From Pontibacter aquaedesilientis (GTDB lineage: Bacteria; Bacteroidota; Bacteroidia; Cytophagales; Hymenobacteraceae), in NCBI RefSeq assembly GCF_014773225.1, contig NZ_JACXAJ010000009.1, forward strand, positions 62,001-126,000: DNA of 64,000 nucleotides, written 5' to 3'. Under the pieces are notes generated by a model. It had not been told where the DNA came from, made no database searches, and saw only the letters and a program-made list of their open reading frames with translations. The translations under genes and the position numbers were made by a program. Positions 16,560 to 24,980 of this stretch are shown here, piece after piece; position 1 is the first letter of the stretch, and each line of letters opens with the position of its first letter.

Positions 16560-16567
16560 TATATTTG
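16560..16567 (+). promoter_or_regulatory. -7 promoter element for mazG (nearly leaderless)
   Basis: TATATTTG ends only 5 bp before the ATG at 16573. With transcription usually starting several bases after this element, the mRNA would have little or no 5' leader. Confidence 0.6.
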
Positions 16568-16572
16568 CCCTT

Positions 16573-17382
16573 ATGGATAATCCGAATTTTGAAGACACCC
16601 CCCGTGGACGGCAACTCCAGGCATTCAACCGTGTGCTGGACGTAATGGATGAACTCCGCGAAAAATGCCCCTGGGACAAGAAGCAGACAATCGAAAGCTT
16701 ACGCCACCTTACCATTGAGGAAACATATGAACTTTCTGATGCTATCATCCGCCAGGATTTGCCGGAGATAAAGAAAGAAATTGGAGACATTATGCTCCAC
16801 ATGGTGTTTTATGCCAAAATCGCCTCTGAGCAGGACCACTTCGACATAGCCGATGTACTTAATTCTCTTTGCGAGAAACTCATTTTCCGCCACCCACATA
16901 TCTACGGCGATGCGACAGCCAACACAGAAGAGGAGGTAAAACAAAACTGGGAGCGCCTCAAGCTAAAGGAAGGCAACAAGTCTGTACTTGGTGGCGTGCC
17001 CACATCGCTTCCGGCATTGGTTAAAGCCATGCGCATACAGGAGAAAGCCCGTGGTGCCGGGTTTGACTGGGATGACAAGACACAGGTATGGGAAAAGGTA
17101 CAAGAGGAACTAAATGAGTTCGAATCAGAGTTTAACATACTGGACACCAGCAAAATAGACCACCGAAAGGCAACAGATGAGTTTGGCGATCTGTTGTTCT
17201 CGCTCATTAATTTTGCCCGTTTCATAGAGATCAATCCGGAGGAAGCTCTGGAGAAAACGAACCTGAAATTTATTGACCGGTTCCAGTACATTGAACAAGA
17301 GGCGGCCAAAGCAGGCAAAAGACTACAGGACATGACCCTAAAAGAGATGGATTTTTACTGGAACGAATCAAAAAAAAGGTAG
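16573..17382 (+). CDS. mazG: Nucleoside triphosphate pyrophosphohydrolase MazG
   Basis: A 269-residue all-alpha NTP pyrophosphohydrolase, close to the length of E. coli MazG. Two MazG domains are visible. The first has CPWDKKQTIESLRHLTIEE then TYELSDAI, with the EExxE metal motif and the following KKEIGDIMLHM. The second has EKVQEELNEFESEF and DEFGDLLFSLINFARF. MazG removes non-canonical NTPs and can lower ppGpp pools. It is transcribed alone, and the -7 element is so close to the ATG that the message is probably leaderless. Confidence 0.95.
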   Translation: MDNPNFEDTPRGRQLQAFNRVLDVMDELREKCPWDKKQTIESLRHLTIEETYELSDAIIRQDLPEIKKEIGDIMLHMVFYAKIASEQDHFDIADVLNSLCEKLIFRHPHIYGDATANTEEEVKQNWERLKLKEGNKSVLGGVPTSLPALVKAMRIQEKARGAGFDWDDKTQVWEKVQEELNEFESEFNILDTSKIDHRKATDEFGDLLFSLINFARFIEINPEEALEKTNLKFIDRFQYIEQEAAKAGKRLQDMTLKEMDFYWNESKKR

Positions 17383-17663
17383 GCATACATACAAATTCGC
17401 GTTTGATCCAGTATATTTAAGCCTTTATTCGCCACAATCGCCCACCAAACAAGCTTAACGCAGATTTCGATCATTAATTTAAGCAGTCTGGATGGCATGT
17501 TCCTTTCACGTTGCTATTGCCGGCTCTCGTAGCCAAGACGGTTCGCCCAGCTTTACATGTTACCTTATCAGCATCATCTCGTATGACGATAGGCATATGA
17601 CATCGGCCGGCCAGATCGCTCTTTTTGCGATTACTTCGCGTGAAACAGAATAATGGACGAGAG

Positions 17664-17706
17664 CAAAGTTTAAACTTTGATAAAAATCAAAAATAAAATA
17701 TATTTG
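17664..17706 (+). promoter_or_regulatory. Consensus promoter and overlapping palindrome for the exbB operon
   Basis: TTTG (17676-17679), 19 bp, TATATTTG (17699-17706): the best match to the Bacteroidota promoter in the window. The palindrome CAAAGTTTAAACTTTG ends in the same TTTG, so a dimeric regulator bound there would cover the -33 element. Confidence 0.75.
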
Positions 17707-17877
17707 TAAAGGCCAATTTTTCGTCTCAAATGCTCTACCGGAAAATTGATTTTAAAAAGACTATTAGGTATTACGGATAGAATTTTGAAAATTTAAAGCT
17801 TCAAAGCATTTGAAAATTGAAGAAAAAGCAGAAATTGCAAAACCATATAAGAACTAAATCCGAAACAATTACATTCT

Positions 17878-17907
17878 TATATTACACAAACATATATTAC
17901 ACAAACA
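17878..17907 (+). repeat. 15-bp tandem duplication in the exbB leader
   Basis: TATATTACACAAACA occurs twice head to tail (17878-17892 and 17893-17907), and a degraded third copy follows (TTATTACAACACAAACA). Confidence 0.85.
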
Positions 17908-17952
17908 TTTTTATTACAACACAAACAGCTAAACTTTAAACTTTTAAACAAA

Positions 17953-18828
17953 ATGGAAAAAAAGACTGCAGTAGTGAGCAAAGATGCTAATGTAGAAAAG
18001 AAGAGCGGTACCACATCCTCTTTATTTGCCACTATCGTAATTCCGGTAGCATTCATTGCGTGTGTACTTATCTATATGTTCGTATTTGGCAACCCTGCCA
18101 ACTTTGAAGGCGGCGACAACGCGAACCATCCACTTCCTGAGAACTACTTGGGTATCGTATACAAAGGTGGTTGGGTAGTGCCTATCCTATTGACATTGGT
18201 GTTATTGGTATTCATTTTCTCAATTGAGCGCTCTTTGACTATCAGCAAAGCAAAAGGAAAGAAGAACATTGCCAACTTCGTTCGCTCTATTTCTCAGAAA
18301 CTGAACCAGCGTGACATCAACGGCGCTATCGCTGCCTGCGACGCACAGCAGGGTTCTGTTGCCAACGTGGTGAAGTCTGGATTGATCAAGTACAAGGAGA
18401 TGCTTCACGAGCCAGAATTGCTGAAGGCTGAGAAAGTAGCCGCTATTCAGAAAGAAATTGAAGAGTCTACATCACTGGAGCTTCCAATGCTGGAGAAAAA
18501 CCTGGTGATTATCTCAACAATTGCTTCGATCTCTACACTGACTGGTTTGATCGGTACGGTACTAGGTATGGTGAAGGCGTTCTCGGCTCTTGCAACTGCA
18601 GGTTCTCCAGACGCAGTAGCTCTTGCAAACGGTATCTCTGAGGCCCTTATCAACACGGCTCTTGGTGTAACTGGTTCTGCAATCGCGATCATTGCCTATA
18701 ACTTCTTTACTAGCAAGATTGACGAGTTGACTTACAGCATTGACGAGGCTGGCTTCAGCATCATCTCTACTTTTGCTTCGCAGCACGAAACTGCAGCAAA
18801 CACGGTAAGACCGCATACAACTATCTAA
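17953..18828 (+). CDS. exbB: MotA/TolQ/ExbB proton channel family protein
   Basis: A 291-residue inner-membrane protein. Predicted membrane segments are at about 25-46, 72-92, 183-207 and 232-250; the last two sit in the conserved ExbB core (IASISTLTGLIGTVLGMVKA and GISEALINTALGVTGSAIAI). The N-terminal segment before the usual three-helix core is typical of Bacteroidota ExbB. With ExbD it forms the proton-driven motor that energises TonB and outer-membrane import through SusC-type receptors, two of which lie in this window. It is the first gene of the cluster, 18 bp before exbD. Codon use is optimised and the AGGTATA motif is absent. Confidence 0.95.
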   Translation: MEKKTAVVSKDANVEKKSGTTSSLFATIVIPVAFIACVLIYMFVFGNPANFEGGDNANHPLPENYLGIVYKGGWVVPILLTLVLLVFIFSIERSLTISKAKGKKNIANFVRSISQKLNQRDINGAIAACDAQQGSVANVVKSGLIKYKEMLHEPELLKAEKVAAIQKEIEESTSLELPMLEKNLVIISTIASISTLTGLIGTVLGMVKAFSALATAGSPDAVALANGISEALINTALGVTGSAIAIIAYNFFTSKIDELTYSIDEAGFSIISTFASQHETAANTVRPHTTI

Positions 18829-18846
18829 TCGCTATAACCCAAGAAA

Positions 18847-19452
18847 ATGCCTAAAGTAAAAGTAAAAAGAACCAAACCTACGTTGGACATGACGCCAATG
18901 GTGGACTTGGCCTTCTTGCTGGTTACTTTCTTTATGTTGACAACAAAGTTTGCTCCTGAAGAGGCGGTGGTTGTAGATACTCCATCCTCTGTATCAGAGA
19001 TCAAGCTTCCAGACACCAACATCATCACCATTACGGTTGACAAAGACAATCGGGTGTTCTTCGGTGTTGACGGTCAGGGAACTAAAGAATCGTTACTCGA
19101 CAAGATGTCAGCTAAGTACGGCGTTAGTTTCACGGAGGAAGAAAAAAAGACCTTCTCTCTGCTAACTAACTTCGGCGTTCCGGTGAACCAATTGAAGTCT
19201 TACTTGTCTATGGAGCCAAATGCCCGTAAAGAAGTAAACCAGCCAGGTATACCGGTAGACTCTGCCAGAAATGAACTGGGTGACTGGGTGCACCAGACAC
19301 GTCTTACAAACCCGAAAGTGGCTATCGCCATTAAAGGTGACGTGGATGTAGATTACAGTGTGGTGCAGAAGGTTATACAGACGCTACAGGACAGAAAGAT
19401 AAACAGGTTCAACCTGGTTACCGATATGGAAAATAGACCTACTAACCTATAA
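18847..19452 (+). CDS. exbD: ExbD/TolR family biopolymer transporter (first copy)
   Basis: A 201-residue protein with one N-terminal membrane helix (DLAFLLVTFFMLTT, about 19-32) carrying the essential protonatable Asp in DMTPMVDLAFLL. The remainder is a periplasmic domain. At 201 residues it is longer than E. coli ExbD (141). ExbD forms the proton pathway within the ExbB pentamer. It lies between exbB and a second exbD, with an 18-bp gap before and a 17-bp gap after, so cotranscription is very likely. Confidence 0.94.
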   Translation: MPKVKVKRTKPTLDMTPMVDLAFLLVTFFMLTTKFAPEEAVVVDTPSSVSEIKLPDTNIITITVDKDNRVFFGVDGQGTKESLLDKMSAKYGVSFTEEEKKTFSLLTNFGVPVNQLKSYLSMEPNARKEVNQPGIPVDSARNELGDWVHQTRLTNPKVAIAIKGDVDVDYSVVQKVIQTLQDRKINRFNLVTDMENRPTNL

Positions 19453-19469
19453 AAGAAAGGAGCTAAGAA

Positions 19470-19997
19470 ATGGCAGAAGTACAAGAAAAAGCCGACTCCG
19501 GTAAAGGTGGTAAGAAAAGATCCAAGAAGATGTCTGTCCACCTGGACATGACACCAATGGTAGACCTTGCGTTTCTTCTATTGACGTTCTTCATGCTTAC
19601 TACCACGTTCAGCAAGCCACAGACCATGGAAATAAACATGCCTGTGAAGCCGGACAACCCTGATGAGCAAATTGCTTTGAAGGCAAGTAATGCCATGACG
19701 ATTATCCTGGGTGAGAATGACAACCTGTACTATTATTTCGGTCTTGGCGACCCAGCTGAGAATCCGGAGGTGCTGAAGTCAGATTACTCGGCAAACGGAA
19801 TCAGAAAAGTTTTAATCTCGCCAAAAGTTCGTGGCAACGATAAGATGACAGTTCTGGTAAAGCCAATGGAGAAGTCGCGCTACAAGAACGTAGTTGACAT
19901 TTTGGATGAATTGAAAATCACTGACACTAATCGCTTTGCAATTGTTGAAGTATCTGACAATGACAAAGAATTGGTTAAGAGTAAATTTGGAGAGTAA
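19470..19997 (+). CDS. exbD: ExbD/TolR family biopolymer transporter (second copy)
   Basis: A 175-residue paralogue of the preceding ExbD. After a basic N-terminus (KGGKKRSKKMSVHLDMTPMV) it has the same membrane helix with the key Asp (MVDLAFLLLTFFML), then a periplasmic domain ending VVDILDELKITDTNRFAIVE, which matches the C-terminal ExbD element. Two non-identical ExbD subunits in one operon are common in Bacteroidota and may form a heterodimer in the channel. It is 3 bp from the tonB start, so translation may be coupled. Confidence 0.94.
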   Translation: MAEVQEKADSGKGGKKRSKKMSVHLDMTPMVDLAFLLLTFFMLTTTFSKPQTMEINMPVKPDNPDEQIALKASNAMTIILGENDNLYYYFGLGDPAENPEVLKSDYSANGIRKVLISPKVRGNDKMTVLVKPMEKSRYKNVVDILDELKITDTNRFAIVEVSDNDKELVKSKFGE

Positions 19998-20000
19998 TAC

Positions 20001-20825
20001 ATGGAAACTAGTAAGTTAGAAAAAGCATCGCTCGACGACATCGTCTTTGCCGGACGAAACCGGGCGTATGGCGCCTACCTACTACGTCAACTGTACAATA
20101 AGCACGTTACTACGGCAGCTATTATAGCTATCGGCATCTTCGCCCTTTTGATAAGCATCCCTTTGATTGGACGCCTGCTGGAGGATGAAGAGGAAGTAGT
20201 GCCGGTTGAGCGAATTGTTACAGAGGTAGAGTTAGCCCCACCACCACCAATTGATGAAGCTACGCCGCCGCCGCCGCCGCCGCCACCAGATCTTCCGCCA
20301 CCACCACCACCAGTGCGTGCACAGGTAAAGTTTACGCCTCCTGTTGTGAAGCGTGACGCAGAAGTTGTGGAAGAAGAGAAAGTGCCTGATCAGAAAGAAC
20401 TCGAAGACATAGATATCGGAACCAAAACGGTAGAAGGTGTTAAAGGAGCTCCACTTGATTTGGGCAATATCGACGGTACAAGTGATGTTGTTGCGGAAGT
20501 AGTAGAGGAGAAGCCATATACTTACGTTGAGCAAATGCCTGAATTCCCAGGCGGTGAAAGCGAAATGTTAAAGTACCTTGGTAAAAACATCCGCTACCCA
20601 GCAGCCGCACAGCGTGCCGGAGTAGAAGGCTTGGTAGTTCTTTCGTTCGTTGTAAGCCGTACAGGCGAAATTTCTGAGATACAGGTTGTGAAAAGCTTGG
20701 GCTCAGGTACTGACGAAGAAGCAATGCGCGTTGTGAAGACAATGCCAAAATGGTCGCCAGGCAAGCAAAATGGCAGAACGGTACCAGTTCGCTATACACT
20801 GCCAGTGCGATTCGCTATCAAGTAA
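20001..20825 (+). CDS. tonB: Energy transducer TonB (first copy)
   Basis: A 274-residue TonB. A conserved cytoplasmic N-terminus (LDDIVFAGRNRAYGAYLLRQ) precedes one membrane helix at about 36-54 (TTAAIIAIGIFALLISIPLI). A proline-rich periplasmic linker follows (about 75-110), partly encoded by a run of CCG codons near 20264-20284. The C-terminal TonB domain starts MPEFPGGESEMLKYLGKNIR and includes the GxVVLSFVV strand and the final YTLPVRFAIK. It links ExbB/ExbD to outer-membrane receptors. A strong terminator follows, although the next tonB gene continues in the same direction. Confidence 0.95.
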   Translation: METSKLEKASLDDIVFAGRNRAYGAYLLRQLYNKHVTTAAIIAIGIFALLISIPLIGRLLEDEEEVVPVERIVTEVELAPPPPIDEATPPPPPPPPDLPPPPPPVRAQVKFTPPVVKRDAEVVEEEKVPDQKELEDIDIGTKTVEGVKGAPLDLGNIDGTSDVVAEVVEEKPYTYVEQMPEFPGGESEMLKYLGKNIRYPAAAQRAGVEGLVVLSFVVSRTGEISEIQVVKSLGSGTDEEAMRVVKTMPKWSPGKQNGRTVPVRYTLPVRFAIK

Positions 20826-20843
20826 TCACACATCATGCTAAAT

Positions 20844-20876
20844 AAAAAAAGGCCCTGCTAGTCAGGGCCTTTTTTT
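20844..20876 (+). terminator. Terminator after the first tonB
   Basis: Stem AAGGCCCTG/CAGGGCCTT with long A and T flanks (20844-20857 and 20863-20876), loop CTAGT, then a run of T. It should end most exbB-exbD-exbD-tonB transcripts. Confidence 0.9.
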
Positions 20877-21073
20877 TTTGTGGTTGATCCTAGCTTAAAC
20901 AGAATCACAAAAGCAAAAGTATAGCAGCATACATAGATCTTAAAGAATCATACAGGCACAAAACTGTTAAAGAAAAATTATTCGAAAAATTTTATGGAAA
21001 AAGTGCTGAGGGGTCATCATGAATAAAAGCGCATTAAGTGATGCGTAATGTTCACCTCAAAACACGAAGTACC

Positions 21074-21916
21074 ATGAAAGAGAGCTATTTATTCGACATG
21101 TCTTTCAACAACATCATATTTGAAAGACGAAATCAGGCATATGGGGCATATGAATTGCGCAGGGCCTATGGTAAACACGTTGTATTAGCAGCCACTCTGG
21201 CAACAACAGTATTTCTTAGTGGATTGGGTTGGCCACTATTAAAACAAAGCAATGCAACTGTGGAGGGTCCTGTTGCCAAGAATACTAACAAGGACAAGAT
21301 TACCATAATAGATGCAGACCGGATCTTTCCACCTCCCCCGAAGATGGAAAGCACGCCTCCGACTCCTATTGTAGAGCCTCACCAAGAAAAGGTAAAAACT
21401 GTAGCACATGTTGCCACCAAAGTGGTATCCAATGACCACCCGGATGACACTAGAGAGGTGCCAACAGTGGAGCAGCTAAGAGGGGCTATTATTGGCACAC
21501 GAAACCAGGAAGGTGAACAGGCCCAAAACCCAAACTTAACAGGTATAGACCCCTCGACTAGTAACAGTGGAAATGGAACTGGCGAAGTCAATACCAATAG
21601 CGTCTATGAGTTTGTAGCTGACATGCCATATTTCGAGGGTGGTGAGGAAGGACTGCTTCGCTACATCAGTCGAAAGATAAAATACCCGAGGCAAGCTGTC
21701 AATGAAAATATTGAAGGTGTGGTTATACTAAGTTTCGTCGTGAACCGAACAGGCCATATTACTGACGCAACAATTCTGAAAGGACTCGGTTTTGGAACTG
21801 ACGAAGAAGCCCTGCGGGTTATAAATGAAATGCCACCGTGGACACCAGGCAGACAGAACGGAAAACCTGTAGCGGTCAGGTATACGCTCCCAATAAGATT
21901 CAGCATGAAACGATAA
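21074..21916 (+). CDS. tonB: Energy transducer TonB (second copy)
   Basis: A 280-residue TonB paralogue. Its start at 21074 aligns residue for residue with the first TonB (FNNIIFERRNQAYGAYELRR against the same element in the upstream copy); an in-frame ATG at 21038 would add 12 unrelated residues. One membrane helix lies at about 34-52. The linker is far less proline-rich (PPPPKMESTPPTPIVEP). The C-terminal domain (MPYFEGGEEGLLRYISRKIK to YTLPIRFSMKR) is complete. It lies after the terminator of the first tonB and may have separate expression. Differing linkers suggest different reach or receptor choice. Confidence 0.92.
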   Translation: MKESYLFDMSFNNIIFERRNQAYGAYELRRAYGKHVVLAATLATTVFLSGLGWPLLKQSNATVEGPVAKNTNKDKITIIDADRIFPPPPKMESTPPTPIVEPHQEKVKTVAHVATKVVSNDHPDDTREVPTVEQLRGAIIGTRNQEGEQAQNPNLTGIDPSTSNSGNGTGEVNTNSVYEFVADMPYFEGGEEGLLRYISRKIKYPRQAVNENIEGVVILSFVVNRTGHITDATILKGLGFGTDEEALRVINEMPPWTPGRQNGKPVAVRYTLPIRFSMKR

Positions 21917-22028
21917 GCAAGTGAATATAGTATAAAGCAGAAGCCAATCTGTATATAGAAAAGCTTCTGCTTTAATTTTTGAAGTTTATACGTTAAATTT
22001 AAGGCAACATATATAGCTAAAATCATTT

Positions 22029-22292
22029 ATGCTCAGATCAGATAGGGAACGTGAAAAGCCAACGGTAGCTTTCTTCAATAAGTTTGCACGCTACTTTGGC
22101 ATGCTCATGACATTAATTTATGTAGCACTCGGCCTATTTATCATTTTCATGGATGCCGAAACCTATAACCTGGATATGCCGGAGACCGCACGCGTCTTAT
22201 TTGGAGGAACACTGATATTGTATGGAATTGTTAGATTTGTGAGAGCATATCAGCTAAATTCCAGATCTAAGCGTAACAGACACCATGATTAA
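22029..22292 (+). CDS. Small two-helix membrane protein
   Basis: An 87-residue protein with two hydrophobic segments, MLMTLIYVALGLFIIFMDA (about 25-43) and ARVLFGGTLILYGIVRFV (about 55-72), and a basic, His-ending C-terminus (NSRSKRNRHHD). Its last codons overlap the start of the PstS-like gene by 8 bp, which implies translational coupling. Small proteins of this type recur next to PstS-like lipoproteins in this gene neighbourhood. I do not know a function. Confidence 0.8.
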   Translation: MLRSDREREKPTVAFFNKFARYFGMLMTLIYVALGLFIIFMDAETYNLDMPETARVLFGGTLILYGIVRFVRAYQLNSRSKRNRHHD

Positions 22293-23247
22293 AGCAGCAA
22301 AAACCCTTGTGGTGTTCTCCCTTACTGCTCTTGCAGCATGCGGAGGAGATCCAGAAACTAGCCGGGATACATCTACTACAGGCACGATCAGTATCAGTGT
22401 GGATGAAACCTTCAAACCTATTATTGAAAGTCAGGTCAGTACCTTTGAAGGCATATACAAGTATGCCAACATAGAGGATCATTACAAAACAGAGGGTGCT
22501 GTATTCAGAGACCTACTCGACGACAGCACCAGAGTCGCAATTGTATCCCGCAAACTTACAGATAACGAAAAAGCAGTATTTGATCAGCGCAAGCTGACGC
22601 CTAGGTATACCAAAATCGCGATTGACGCCGTTGCCCTAATTGTAAACAGTAATAACCGTGATACGCTCCTCACCATGAATCAGGTGCGTGACATTTTCAC
22701 AGGCAAAATATCGAATTGGAAGCAGTTAAATTCCGAAAGCAAACTTAGGGATATAGCCATCGTGTTTGACAATAATAATTCAAGTACGGCCCGTTATGTG
22801 CGGGACACACTCATGGCAGGCCAACCATTACCAAAAGGCACTGCTGCCAGCAACTCACATGCGGCTCTGATTGACTATGTGGCTAAGAACGAAAACGCAA
22901 TTGGTGTGATCGGTGTAAATTGGATAAGCGACCGGGATGACACAACATCACTTAACTTTTTAGGGAAAATAAAAGTAGTAGGTCTAAGCTCAGAAGAAAA
23001 CCCGATAACTACTGACAGTTACTTCCAACCCTACCAAGCTTATATAGCACAGGGTGAATACCCGTTAAGAAGATTTCTGTATATCATTAGTACTGAGGGC
23101 CGTGCAGGACTTGGCACAGGTTTTGCTTCTTATGTAGCCAGTGACAAAGGCCAGCGTATAATACTGAAATCAGGACTTGTGCCTGCCACAATGCCGGTTC
23201 GTATTGTAGGTTTTAACAACAAGGCTAGAAAATTCAGACAAGAGTAA
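22285..23247 (+). CDS. PstS-like substrate-binding lipoprotein (PBP superfamily)
   Basis: A 320-residue lipoprotein: signal peptide MIKAAKTLVVFSLTALAAC with Cys19. It then has a periplasmic binding-protein fold of the phosphate-binding type (ISISVDETFKPIIESQVSTF at the start; DAVALIVNSNN and MNQVRDIFTGKISNWKQLN in the middle, both typical of PstS). There are no pstCAB genes in the window. The gene overlaps the preceding small membrane protein gene and is followed 38 bp later by a TPR gene, in a cluster that begins with ExbB/ExbD/TonB. The role is therefore unlikely to be ordinary phosphate uptake; signalling or envelope assembly are possible. The ligand is unknown. Confidence 0.85.
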   Translation: MIKAAKTLVVFSLTALAACGGDPETSRDTSTTGTISISVDETFKPIIESQVSTFEGIYKYANIEDHYKTEGAVFRDLLDDSTRVAIVSRKLTDNEKAVFDQRKLTPRYTKIAIDAVALIVNSNNRDTLLTMNQVRDIFTGKISNWKQLNSESKLRDIAIVFDNNNSSTARYVRDTLMAGQPLPKGTAASNSHAALIDYVAKNENAIGVIGVNWISDRDDTTSLNFLGKIKVVGLSSEENPITTDSYFQPYQAYIAQGEYPLRRFLYIISTEGRAGLGTGFASYVASDKGQRIILKSGLVPATMPVRIVGFNNKARKFRQE

Positions 23248-23285
23248 CCAAAGACAATAATAACACAAACTAAACTTAATTAACA

Positions 23286-24890
23286 ATGACAAATAATTGG
23301 AAATATGCTTTACTGATTGCTGCTATGTTCCCAACTGCTGCTGCTTTTGCGCAGTCTGGCGACCAGGGCAGAAGAGCTGTAGACCTAGAGCGCTATCAGG
23401 AAGCTAAATCTGTTTATAAATCACAGCTAAATAACAAAAACGCCGATAATGCTTATTTCGGATTAGGTGATATATACCTCCGCACTGAAAAATTAGACTC
23501 AGCTGCTTATTACTTTAATCAGGGCTTAGCCAAGAACTCTAAGTCTGCCATCAATATGGTAGGATTGGGCAAAATTGAGCTCGAGAAAGGTAACAAAGCT
23601 GCTGCTGAGAAACATTTCGCGGATGCCGCCAAGAGAGGCAAAAAAGACGCTTATGTGCGCGCCATGATTGCCGAAGCTTACATTAATCAACCTGAGGCTT
23701 CGGAGCAGGATCTTAACAAAGCAATTGAGCATTTGAAAGAAGCGGCCAGCCGCGATAAAAATAATGCCATGATCCATGTATTAATGGGTGATGCTTATTT
23801 GAAAATGAAAAATGGTGGCCAGGCAATGAGCAGTTTCGATCGCGCTATTCAGCTGGATGCTAAGTCTGCTCTAGCACATTTAAAGAGAGGCCAGCTTTAT
23901 ACTAGCTCACGTAACTACAACGAAGCAGAAGAGGCCTACAAAAAAGCCATTGAGATTGACCCAAAATTCGCCCCTGCGTACCGTGACCTTGGTGAGCTTT
24001 ACTACTTCGCTGGCCAATACGACAGAGCGTTGTCTACCTTTAAGCAGTACGTTGATATGTCTGAGAACACTCCGGCTACCCGTGCTAAGTATGCGTCATT
24101 CCTTTTCCTGACCAAGGACTATGAAGGGACTCTTAGAGAGGTGCAGGAAGTTCTGAAGACAGATCCTAACAACAAGACGATGAACCGTCTGTTAGCATAC
24201 TCATACCTGGAACTTGGGAAGCCTGAAGAAGCTCTTAAGGCCATGGAGAATTACTTGAGCAAGGTTGACCAGAGCAACATGATTGCCAGTGATTATGAGT
24301 ATTATGGTAAAATCTTAGGCAGAAACAATCAGCCAGCTAAGGCCATTGAGAATCTGGAAAAAGCTCTGGCCATGGACCCAAGCAAGCCGGAGTTATACTA
24401 CGATCTGGCCAACCAGTATGCACGTGAGCAGAAGTTTGATAAAGCGGTTGAGGTATATACCAGAAAACAAGAGAAGCTGGGTACTTCAAATACAGATTAT
24501 TTCCACTTAGGAAATGCTTATATGATGGCTGAGAAGTTTGATAAGGCAGATGAGACTTACAAAAAGATCACAGATGCTAACCCAACTTATGCCTATGCTC
24601 ATATCTGGAGAGCCCGTGCTCAGTCCAACCTGGACCCTGAGACAGAAAAAGGTCTGGCAAAACCGCATTATGAAGAATTCATTAAGCTTACTAATGGTGA
24701 GAAAGATAAGTATAAGAAAGAGCTAATTGAAGCCAATACTTATTTAGGTTACTATTACTACCTGAAAGGTGAACGCGACAATGCCGTTAAGTACTGGACT
24801 GAGGTAAAAACACTTGATCCAACAAACGCACAGGCTGAAACAGCCTTGGCTGAAATCAACAGAACCAGTGCTCCTAAGAAAAAACGTTAG
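23286..24890 (+). CDS. Periplasmic tetratricopeptide repeat protein
   Basis: A 534-residue protein with a signal peptide ending FAQS (residues 1-23) and TPR repeats over almost the entire mature length. Examples are NAYFGLGDIYLRTEKLDSAA, ALAHLKRGQLYTSSRNYNEA and APAYRDLGELYYFAGQYDRA; I estimate more than ten repeats. It ends in a basic tail (SAPKKKR). TPR arrays are protein-binding scaffolds. It is the last gene of the ExbB/TonB/PstS-like cluster and ends at a perfect 23-bp inverted-repeat terminator. A scaffold for the energy-transduction or envelope complex is inferred from context only. Confidence 0.88.
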   Translation: MTNNWKYALLIAAMFPTAAAFAQSGDQGRRAVDLERYQEAKSVYKSQLNNKNADNAYFGLGDIYLRTEKLDSAAYYFNQGLAKNSKSAINMVGLGKIELEKGNKAAAEKHFADAAKRGKKDAYVRAMIAEAYINQPEASEQDLNKAIEHLKEAASRDKNNAMIHVLMGDAYLKMKNGGQAMSSFDRAIQLDAKSALAHLKRGQLYTSSRNYNEAEEAYKKAIEIDPKFAPAYRDLGELYYFAGQYDRALSTFKQYVDMSENTPATRAKYASFLFLTKDYEGTLREVQEVLKTDPNNKTMNRLLAYSYLELGKPEEALKAMENYLSKVDQSNMIASDYEYYGKILGRNNQPAKAIENLEKALAMDPSKPELYYDLANQYAREQKFDKAVEVYTRKQEKLGTSNTDYFHLGNAYMMAEKFDKADETYKKITDANPTYAYAHIWRARAQSNLDPETEKGLAKPHYEEFIKLTNGEKDKYKKELIEANTYLGYYYYLKGERDNAVKYWTEVKTLDPTNAQAETALAEINRTSAPKKKR

Positions 24891-24900
24891 TAGCAAGGTT

Positions 24901-24950
24901 TCATAAAAGAAATGGCCCGCTTCAAATGAAGCGGGCCATTTCTTTTATGA
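24901..24950. terminator. Perfect 23-bp inverted repeat, bidirectional terminator
   Basis: 24901-24923 and 24928-24950 are exact reverse complements (core GGCCCGCTTC/GAAGCGGGCC), loop AAAT, with A/T-rich outer arms. It separates the convergent TPR and rluD genes. Confidence 0.92.
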
Positions 24951-24980
24951 ACTTATCCATTCCAGAAACTCAGTACATAG

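Larger units (their letters stand above)
17383..17952 (+). other. 570-bp intergenic region: exb promoter, palindrome and long leader
   Basis: The first 270 bp after mazG hold nothing I can assign; a 53-codon reading frame at 17492-17653 has no gene-like features. Then comes the 16-bp palindrome CAAAGTTTAAACTTTG (17664-17679), a consensus promoter (TTTG at 17676-17679, 19-bp spacer, TATATTTG at 17699-17706), and about 240 nt of AT-rich leader before exbB. The leader carries a low-complexity patch at 17783-17823 and a 15-bp tandem duplication at 17878-17907. Confidence 0.7.

Noticed and set aside
17492..17653. 53-codon frame upstream of the exb promoter
   Set aside because: No signal, motif, promoter or ribosome-binding evidence; composition looks random.
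20264..20290. CCG repeat as a possible microsatellite or regulatory repeat
   Set aside because: Simply encodes the proline linker of TonB.
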